Assembly: GCF_000685075.1 (NCBI RefSeq)
Contig: NZ_BAYD01000028.1
Span: forward strand, 42,052 to 106,051
Direction of reading: 5' to 3'
Length of the DNA stretch: 64,000 bases
Origin: Paraburkholderia oxyphila NBRC 105797
Lineage (GTDB): Bacteria > Pseudomonadota > Gammaproteobacteria > Burkholderiales > Burkholderiaceae
Program-made: the position numbers and the translations under genes
The notes under the pieces: model-generated
What the model saw: the letters and a program-made list of their open reading frames with translations, nothing else
Database searches by the model: none
What the model was told of the DNA's origin: nothing
Shown: piece after piece, positions 58,674 to 64,000 of the stretch
Layout: every line of letters starts with the position of its first letter
Numbering within the stretch: position 1 is the stretch's first letter

Positions 58674-59810
58674 TCAGATGGCCAGCGCCACGCGCGATGC
58701 GTCAGGCGCCGGACGCCCCAAGGGGGCAGTTTCATGCGCTGCAATCCAGCGCGACTTCCATTGATCCGCGAAATCAGCGCCGCGCAGCTTCGGTCGACGC
58801 AGCACCACCGTGTAGCCTTCGGCGCGCAGCCGTTTCGCGAGGATCATGCCAGCGCTTACACCCGGCGATTGCCCAGTCTTCGGATCGACATGGTCAAAGT
58901 CCATGAAGATGTGAACGACCTTGATGCCGAGTCCTTCCGGGACAACAAACTTCGAAAGAAGGATACGGTTCAGGCAATTCCAGACCGGTATGCCAAACTC
59001 CATGAGTGCGCCGTAGACCGTTTCCAGCCCCTCGCCCACACCGATCTCACCGTCGACCGGAGACATCAAACGCACAGCGCCGCCCGCAAGCGGGTTGAGC
59101 GTCATGTCGTTGAGCTTCGCATCGAGGATCTCGCCGTCCGACGACACGATCGCCGCCTTCGCAGGCTTGACCGGATCGAGGAAGGTGCGATGCAGTGTGC
59201 CAAGACGCCCGTCGGGTAACTCGAAACGCGCCACGATGGCCGGCCACTGGCCGAGCACTTTCTTTTCGTGTCGGTACTCGAGCATGCCAAGACGCAGCGC
59301 CGGCGACGGCCCGACCGTCAGCCCGGGCACGCGCTCCTGCAGATAGCGCATCGTCAGATCGCCCACGGCCTGCGGCCGCGCGTTAGCCCACATGCCATCC
59401 AGACGCTTCGCTATGAACGCTGGATCGGCCTTGCGCTTCGGAGCGGGAGCCTTTGCACTGTTTGGTGCGCGCGTCGGCGGCGGTGAGCCCCCGTCGAGCT
59501 GGTGCATCAGGCGGTACAGCCCGATCCGGTTTGCACGCGAGATCAACTGAAGCCCATCGCCGGCCATCGGGTAGCCGTCGTTGCACTTGCGGCAAACCCA
59601 GTCACCCCGGCCATTCCTGTTGTCATAGGTAAAGCGGTCATCCCCACCACAGACCGGGCATGCGCACGCATTACCGGTCAACGAGTCGGCGGAAATGCCA
59701 TAACTCATCAAGGTCGAAATCCACGCTTCCGGGGAGAGCGCGAATCCCTTCAGCTTGCGTTGCAGCCACTCGTACTGCTCGGGTGACAGCCCGCGTCCAG
59801 ACGTACTCAT
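58674..59810 (-). CDS. Zinc-finger/Toprim DNA primase (378 aa)
   Basis: CPVCGG-DDRF...WVCRKC zinc finger (residues 51-79; P4/T7-type primases), then a linker and a Toprim-like region: GEIGVGEGLETVYGALMEFGIPVWNCLN and VVHIFMDFDHVDPKTGQSPGVSAGMILAKRLRAEGYTVVL (acidic Glu and D-x-D pair). No helicase domain, so a stand-alone plasmid primase. GGAGAG precedes the ATG at 59810. Downstream of the ssb remnant in the 62.6 kb operon. Confidence 0.75.
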   Translation of the reverse strand: MSTSGRGLSPEQYEWLQRKLKGFALSPEAWISTLMSYGISADSLTGNACACPVCGGDDRFTYDNRNGRGDWVCRKCNDGYPMAGDGLQLISRANRIGLYRLMHQLDGGSPPPTRAPNSAKAPAPKRKADPAFIAKRLDGMWANARPQAVGDLTMRYLQERVPGLTVGPSPALRLGMLEYRHEKKVLGQWPAIVARFELPDGRLGTLHRTFLDPVKPAKAAIVSSDGEILDAKLNDMTLNPLAGGAVRLMSPVDGEIGVGEGLETVYGALMEFGIPVWNCLNRILLSKFVVPEGLGIKVVHIFMDFDHVDPKTGQSPGVSAGMILAKRLRAEGYTVVLRRPKLRGADFADQWKSRWIAAHETAPLGRPAPDASRVALAI

Positions 59811-60096
59811 TGGTCACTCTCCATTTTGGAAGTGGGTTGGTCGGTGCCAGAGACAGGCGTGAAAACGCTTGCTCAAAGGAGTGGCCCGCGCGAAGCGAGC
59901 TGCTCTTTTGAACACGTTTCAGGTGTGGGAGAAAACGAGGCCTCGCGATACGCGGCGGAGGCAGATGGGAGGCGCTAAGCAGCGCACCCGGAGGTGCGCC
60001 ACGAAACGTCAGGTGAGAGTTTTCGGGAGCAAAGCGATAAGGTGAGAACTTACGGGATCAGATGGAGGCCCATGCTGCGCGTGGACAGCCATCCCG
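59811..60096. other. Intergenic after the ssb remnant
   Basis: No gene seen. CTCGCGATACGCGG near 59942 and GGTGCGCC/GGCGCAC-like pairs near 59985 may be hairpins in a primase leader but do not match the two families well. Confidence 0.3.
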
Positions 60097-60641
60097 GTAC
60101 GGTATGCCGTCGTCGAAAACTGCGAAGCCGCCGCCTGCATGCCCTGCCGCAGCCACAGGCGTGCGGCCGCCCGCTGCAAGTGCCGAAGCACGACCGCCAC
60201 GAGCTCTTGCGCCCTGTTGCGTCGAACGCGCCGGCTGCTATGCAGGACGGGTGGCAGGCGTGCCCTGCTCAAAGCCGTCATCGTCACCAGGCTCTCGACG
60301 CTCGCCGCAGTTGCGACCGCCGAGCATCTGTATCTGGTCCGCGACGATCTCCGCCGAGCAGCCGTCGGGGCCGTCCTGCGCCTGCCACTTGCGCGTGCGG
60401 ATGCGGCCTTCAATGTAGAGCGACGAGCCCTTCTTCAGATATTCGCTCACGATTTCAGCGAGACGCCCGAAGAACGACACGCGGTGCCATTCGGTCATTT
60501 CCTTGAACTCGCCCGACGCCTTGTCCTTGTAGCGGCCGGTGGAAGACGGATGTTGGCCGCAGCGTCGCCGCTGGGCAGATAACGCACTTCGGGATCCGCG
60601 CCGAGACTGCCGACGAGGATGAGCTTGTTGACTGATTCCAT
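60097..60641 (-). pseudogene. ssb: ssb, frameshifted and interrupted by a stop
   Basis: Starts at 60641 after AGGAGCG (MESVNKLILVGSLGADPEVRYLPSGDAAANIRL). A one-base loss near 60546 shifts the frame, after which STGRYKDKASGEFKEMTEWHRVSFFGRLAEIVSEYLKKGSSLYIEGRIRT continues. A TAG at 60238-60240 then interrupts the tail. In the same frame the decayed acidic tip reads GGGFAVFDDGIPY instead of the usual ...DFDDDIPF. At least three lesions point to a true pseudogene rather than a sequencing slip. Confidence 0.75.
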
Positions 60642-60656
60642 GGGGTAACGCTCCTG

Positions 60657-61460
60657 TTAACGTGTAATTGACCAGAGCCATTTGTCCCAGAGAACCTGCT
60701 GGCCGTTATTCATGATCGGGCGACCACCATCGGTGAACGCCGGTACCTTGGTCTTTTCAAGCCGACGAACCGATACGGAGTCGCCGACGCGGCAGCCGCA
60801 TTGCGCGATTGCATCCTTCAGGCCTTCGCCCTGGAGCGTGCGCTCACCCCTCGCCGTTTCAATGTGCATCGCGAACGAGGTGTAGAACGGCTTGCCACCA
60901 GGCTTGCGGTTGGGAAACTTTTCCTCACCCCAGCCAAGCACTTTGCCGACCGTCGCCGCCTGGTAATCGTCACCTCGCTGCAGATGCTCGCGCGAATGGC
61001 GCCGCCGAACCGGTGTCGGCTGCGCGTCGTCGTCGTGCGTTTCCGCAACAGCCGGTATGGCCGGGTCGGCCTCGGCCGGCGCGGTTGTCAACGACATACC
61101 TTTTGCGCGGATCGCCGTCGCTATCGCCTCCTTGAGCGGCATGCGATGTTCGCGGAGAAGTGACCAGTGCGGCGCGAGCTCCGGCAGGATCTTCGTGCCG
61201 AACGGTGTGTCACTCGGCTTCTCCTCGAACGCCGGCCCGAACTGAGCAACGCAGTCGCCTTCGTCAACGAAGAGATGCGGCACGCCACTGATCGTGACGA
61301 ACGTCTCGTTGGGTGCGCCCTGCCCAATCTCGCGCGGTTGCGGCGGAGATTGAGGCTCACTCCGGGTAGCGGGTGCAGGCGGCACGTGCGCTGCCTGCGC
61401 CCCGGACGGCCGGTTGGGGAACAGGTCCGCGAAGGCGCGGAACAGATAGCTCGCGGCCAT
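60657..61460 (-). CDS. Hypothetical plasmid protein with KfrB-like C-terminal domain (267 aa)
   Basis: N-terminal Pro/Ala-rich region, a middle block (ETFVTISGVPHLFVDEGDCVAQFGPAFEEKPSDTPFGTKILPELAPHWSLLREHRMPLKEAIATAIRAKG), and a C-terminal beta domain (VGKVLGWGEEKFPNRKPGGKPFYTSFAMHIETARGERTLQGEGLKDAIAQCGCRVGDSVSVRRL). The last resembles the small domain found in KfrB, TraC-type primases and relaxases. ATG at 61460 follows GGAGGCG and overlaps the upstream stop by one base. Confidence 0.5.
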   Translation of the reverse strand: MAASYLFRAFADLFPNRPSGAQAAHVPPAPATRSEPQSPPQPREIGQGAPNETFVTISGVPHLFVDEGDCVAQFGPAFEEKPSDTPFGTKILPELAPHWSLLREHRMPLKEAIATAIRAKGMSLTTAPAEADPAIPAVAETHDDDAQPTPVRRRHSREHLQRGDDYQAATVGKVLGWGEEKFPNRKPGGKPFYTSFAMHIETARGERTLQGEGLKDAIAQCGCRVGDSVSVRRLEKTKVPAFTDGGRPIMNNGQQVLWDKWLWSITR

Positions 61461-61900
61461 TAGCTCGCCTCCTCCATCGGTTTGCGGAAGTACTTGCGAC
61501 GCACTTGCTCCAGGTCGCGAGCGAGAAGCGGTCTGTCGAGGATCACCTGCTGCAGCGTCTCGGGATCGATGCCGTTCACGCGGCACACGTGCTCGTACGA
61601 CAGCGCGCCGTCCCAGTAGCCCATGATCCAGCCGAGCGTCGCCTCATAGTCGTCGACGTCGAGCCGGACATTGCGCAGGCGCTCGCTCAGGAGCGTCGCG
61701 CAGTCCATCAGCGACTCGGGCATTCGGTCGCCGCGGCGGCTATCGCGGGCAAGTGAGATCAGTGCGTCGATCATCGCGTCGCGCACGGAGGCGCTCCAGA
61801 GACTCGGATGCGGAAGGGGGTCGGGTTTGGTGGGAACGACGAGTACCGGAAAGGCCTCGCCGAAGATGTCGAGCTGCCAGGCAGCGACTTCTGCTTTCAT
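61460..61900 (-). CDS. Hypothetical protein (146 aa)
   Basis: MKAEVAAWQLDIFGEAFPVLVVPTKPDPLPHPSLWSASVRDAMIDALISLARDSRRGDRMPESLMDCATLLSERLRNVRLDVDDYEATLGWIMGYWDG. Helical; C-terminal YEHVCRVNGIDPETLQQVILDR looks like a helix-turn-helix-like segment. GGAGCA precedes the ATG. Overlaps the next gene by one base. Family unknown. Confidence 0.55.
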   Translation of the reverse strand: MKAEVAAWQLDIFGEAFPVLVVPTKPDPLPHPSLWSASVRDAMIDALISLARDSRRGDRMPESLMDCATLLSERLRNVRLDVDDYEATLGWIMGYWDGALSYEHVCRVNGIDPETLQQVILDRPLLARDLEQVRRKYFRKPMEEAS

Positions 61901-61939
61901 GGGATTGCTCCGGTGAAGCCGGGCAATCGCATACCCGTG

Positions 61940-61959
61940 GCCGGGAATGGATTCCCGGC
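61940..61959 (-). promoter_or_regulatory. Leader hairpin before the 61900 start
   Basis: GCCGGGAATGGATTCCCGGC, perfect arms, 40 bases upstream of the ATG. A second pair CCCTTGCCC/GGGTATGCGATTGCCC flanks it. Confidence 0.5.
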
Positions 61960-62011
61960 TTGGGCAAGGGTCCGCTGCGGCCAAGCCGCGGCGGAAGGAT
62001 ATGACTGGACC

Positions 62012-62356
62012 CTAGTCTCGGGTTCCGGTCTTCTTCAGGGGGATGACAACAGCCGATTTGGCGTATTGCCTTTTCGGAGCCGTTTCTACAGCGGACGCTG
62101 CAGGTGCGGGCGCCACTGAAGCAGCGCTCGTCTGCGTTTCAGGCTGTGCCTGCTCACGCGCCTTGTCGGCGAGCTCGCGTGCCGCTTCGCGCTCGGCTGC
62201 CTCGAGAGCTTTCGCCTTCTTGTGCAGCCAGCGTGCGCCAAGGGCACCGAGAAAGAGGCAGACGAAGAACGACATCGACGCCAGATACACGACGAGACAC
62301 AAGGCGAGCAGCTTGCCCGGGGACTTGATCACGTCCCTGATCAACAGATTCAGCAT
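62012..62356 (-). CDS. Small membrane protein with charged tail (114 aa)
   Basis: MLNLLIRDVIKSPGKLLALCLVVYLASMSFFVCLFLGALGARWL holds one or two membrane helices, followed by a coiled-coil-like Ala/Glu/Arg stretch (HKKAKALEAAEREAARELADKAREQ) and a Lys-rich end. TGGAGAG precedes the ATG. First gene behind operator 62650. Family unknown. Confidence 0.55.
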   Translation of the reverse strand: MLNLLIRDVIKSPGKLLALCLVVYLASMSFFVCLFLGALGARWLHKKAKALEAAEREAARELADKAREQAQPETQTSAASVAPAPAASAVETAPKRQYAKSAVVIPLKKTGTRD

Positions 62357-62541
62357 TTTTCTCTCCAGAAAAAATAACGCACCAGGGGATGTCCAGGCAT
62401 GGCCTGGGATTTCGATGCTCGTGTCGAGCAAAGAAAACCGGCGAGTAGCGCGTTCGCCGTGACCCATGAACGGATCACCGCGGACGGACTCGCGAAGCGG
62501 TAGAGCAAAAGGAAGAGGCGGCACGAGGACCGTGCTGAGGT

Positions 62542-62577
62542 TCGATGCGTACGGGACGCGGGGATACGTTCAGGCTA
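62542..62577 (-). promoter_or_regulatory. 5'-proximal hairpin and -10-like hexamer before the 62356 gene
   Basis: TCGATGCGTACGGGACGCG (62542-62560) with TAGCCT (minus strand, 62572-62577) at -10 distance. The leader to the ATG is longer (about 190 bases) than for other copies. Confidence 0.55.
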
Positions 62578-62649
62578 ACGGTTCGGTTGAGCATTCGCGC
62601 GCCCGAATGCTCACGATTTCCAGTGGGCTTACGTTCGGACTACCAGTTC

Positions 62650-62709
62650 GTTTAGGCGCCTAAACGCTTAACCCCGGAATGATGCAGTTTTTGTGGAGCT
62701 TTTCGGGCT
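62650..62709 (-). promoter_or_regulatory. Operator/promoter repeat, copy 4
   Basis: GTTTAGGCGCCTAAAC at 62650-62665 plus flank CCCCGGAATGATGCAG and GGAGCTTTTCGGG. Heads the 62.4-58.7 kb operon. Confidence 0.75.
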
Positions 62710-62799
62710 TAAACATTCAAGTGCCTGTAGCGCGTCGGTATAACTTGACTTCACCCGTAGCCTGGCAGACTCGACTCGTCCTCATTCGAGGGAGCCCGT

Positions 62800-62916
62800 A
62801 TGTCCGGCCTCTTAGCGTATCGCGCCCTCAGGTACATCTTTTGGAGGCTCATCCGGCGCGTCCGTCGTAACCGGCCAGCCCGCGTGTGTGGGGTCAGACA
62901 ACCGTCAAAGCGCTAA
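62800..62916 (+). CDS. Possible basic microprotein (38 aa)
   Basis: MSGLLAYRALRYIFWRLIRR plus an Arg-rich tail, with GAGGGAGCC upstream and TTGACT at 62744 as a possible -35. A short amphipathic, highly basic peptide. Translation is plausible but unproven. Confidence 0.35.
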   Translation: MSGLLAYRALRYIFWRLIRRVRRNRPARVCGVRQPSKR

Positions 62917-63555
62917 GTCCAGACGGCGGTTTCCCCTCATGTGCGCGGCGAAGCCGACGAGGCGGTCTTGCGCGCCGAATTGAGCATCCTTTTCACGTCC
63001 CCATGCGATAACGACTTCTACCTGCACGAGCGCAGTGCTTCGTCACCACTGCCCGACAGGCGTTTCCGACCCTGGAGATCGGGCATATCGCGGCGACCAC
63101 GTTCGGCCTGTGCAGGATCGACACAGAGAACTGAGGTGGCTCCATTGAGCCCGGTGCGCATCACGACGAGCCTGTAGGCGTGCGCTCGAACGGTGTACGC
63201 GGCGTATCGCGCACCCCTCGCCCAAACGCACGAAGACTGCGTCTCTGAACGCGAAACTTCTTCGGTGTGAACCACTGAGGGACTCGGCGCATGCATTTAT
63301 TGCTGGAATAGAAATATATTCTCACCTCAATCGTATGTGCGAAAAGACTAAAGAAGTCGCAATCGATGCCGTTTCAATAAACGGCCCATCTGTTAAGAAA
63401 ACGCTACATGTTTTCGTCAGCTTTCGCGAAGCCACGTCCAGAAAGGGCGCGTACGCTAAGCGTGACACTCGTGAGGCAAAAGGAACTTGCGGACATCGCG
63501 ATTCCACGGCGGGATAGCCAAAAGCTCCCAATAAACACACGCAAGGAACAAGAAA
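62917..63555. other. Intergenic, no gene supported
   Basis: About 640 bases. A plus-strand frame at 63335-63517 has no ribosome-binding site. An AT-rich stretch at 63294-63326 (TATATT) could be a promoter for the 63556 gene. Confidence 0.35.
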
Positions 63556-64000
63556 ATGAGCAACGACAACAAGAAGAAGAAGCCACCCCTGGACCCGTCG
63601 TTCGACCCAAGCGTCCCGGAAGACGGCGTCGCGTTGCCGGAGGACGAACGCGAACTCCGCGATCTCTATAACCGCCATTTGCCATCGGCCGCCGACATCG
63701 CAGTCACGGCCCGCGACGCATTCGGAGACAAACTACCTGAAGAGTTGCTTCAGAATGTGATGCACTGCAGTACCGAGATCAACGAATCGGTACGTCGTAT
63801 CATGCACGCACACATGGAGCTCGGATTCCAGTTCGGAGTCGTTCTTCGCACCATCCACACTGCGTACATCGCGTCATACGGTGACAGCAGCATGACCCAG
63901 AAACGCGCAACCGACGACACCTACGCGTACATCGAGAAGCTTCACCGCATCTCGGGAGCGAAAATCCGCCTGCACCTTAAGGCGTATGCGAGGTTTAAGG
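63556..64000 (+). CDS. Hypothetical protein, runs off the right edge
   Basis: ATG at 63556 after AAGGAACAAG. 148 codons visible: a Lys/Pro-rich start (MSNDNKKKKPPLDPSFDP), then helical (ERELRDLYNRHLPSAADIAVTARDAFGDKLPEELLQNVMHCSTEINESVRRIMHAHMELGFQFGVVLRTIHTAYIASYGDSS). Codon use is less GC-rich than its neighbours. Family unknown. Confidence 0.6.
   Translation, partial: MSNDNKKKKPPLDPSFDPSVPEDGVALPEDERELRDLYNRHLPSAADIAVTARDAFGDKLPEELLQNVMHCSTEINESVRRIMHAHMELGFQFGVVLRTIHTAYIASYGDSSMTQKRATDDTYAYIEKLHRISGAKIRLHLKAYARFK

Noticed and set aside
58692..58710. GATGCGTCAGGCGCC resembling the 5'-proximal hairpin
   Set aside because: It lies inside the primase coding region and lacks the paired CGCG end.
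24126..62709. Whether the four 60-bp repeats are insertion-sequence ends or phage attachment sites
   Set aside because: They lie singly at operon heads in one orientation, with no transposase between and no flanking duplication seen.
63335..63517. Plus-strand frame of 60 codons upstream of the last gene
   Set aside because: No ribosome-binding site and Lys/Arg-rich low-complexity composition; could be leader sequence.
1..64000. CRISPR arrays, tRNA and rRNA genes
   Set aside because: No regular repeat-spacer pattern and no conserved tRNA or rRNA segments were found by eye.

Overview
The window looks like part of a large conjugative plasmid or plasmid-derived integrative element from a Burkholderiales beta-proteobacterium (Burkholderia/Paraburkholderia/Caballeronia/Cupriavidus type). 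The evidence is the GC-rich sequence, a DUF3717 protein and an H-NS-family protein of Burkholderia type, a CTGT-N8-ACAG SOS box, a Trb-type type IV secretion operon, and a complete PRTRC cassette, a gene set known almost only from proteobacterial plasmids and mobile elements. No rRNA, tRNA, CRISPR array or insertion sequence was found.

Layout. 0-9 kb: accessory genes of mixed orientation, mostly unrecognised, including a protein with two repressor-like domains, a membrane HEXXH protein, a deletion-scarred AAA ATPase and an H-NS-like protein. 8-16 kb (minus): small genes, an SbcC-like ATPase, an SbcD-like nuclease and a Cys-rich protein resembling Gp3-type recombination directionality factors. 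16.4-18.4 kb (plus): three genes ending in a bactofilin. 18.4-21.3 kb: a decayed acetyltransferase and an AbiEi/AbiEii toxin-antitoxin pair with repeated operators. 21.4-24 kb (minus): UvrD-like helicase and a partner. 24.2-34.9 kb (minus): conjugation operon trbB-C-D-E-J-L, a MobH-like protein, TraD and DUF4400. 35.1-38.7 kb (minus): a VWA-like/DUF3150/MoxR module. 38.9-43.5 kb (minus): many small genes. 43.7-44.4 kb: an SOS-box divergent pair. 44.5-51.9 kb (minus): the PRTRC genes ThiF, A, B, F, C, E, ParB and an N6-methylase-like protein. 52-53.7 kb: DnaA boxes and a Lar-like protein. 54-55.1 kb: tyrosine recombinase fused to a Fis-type helix-turn-helix. 56.2-58.3 kb (plus): PRTRC D (actin-like) with a probable ParR-like adaptor. 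58.4-62.4 kb (minus): primase, a decayed ssb and three further genes.

How it works together. PRTRC A, B, C and ThiF supply a JAMM peptidase, an E2-like protein, a ubiquitin-like protein and an E1-like enzyme, beside a ParB and with an actin-like segregation protein in trans. This is in effect a plasmid-borne ubiquitin-like conjugation system attached to plasmid maintenance. The Trb/TraD genes give conjugation, but VirB8/9/10 equivalents and a clearly catalytic relaxase are not seen here.

Regulation is the most unusual aspect. Four long minus-strand operons start behind near-identical 60-bp repeats containing the palindrome GTTTAGGCGCCTAAAC. Nine transcription units carry a 5'-proximal hairpin TCGATGCG...CGCG whose stem varies by compensatory changes, usually just after a TAnnnT -10-like hexamer. 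A second GC-rich hairpin family sits just upstream of the ribosome-binding sites of about sixteen genes. Strong terminators separate many units, so much of the backbone reads as single-gene units with structured leaders. I do not know of a described element of this form, but I could not search RNA families.
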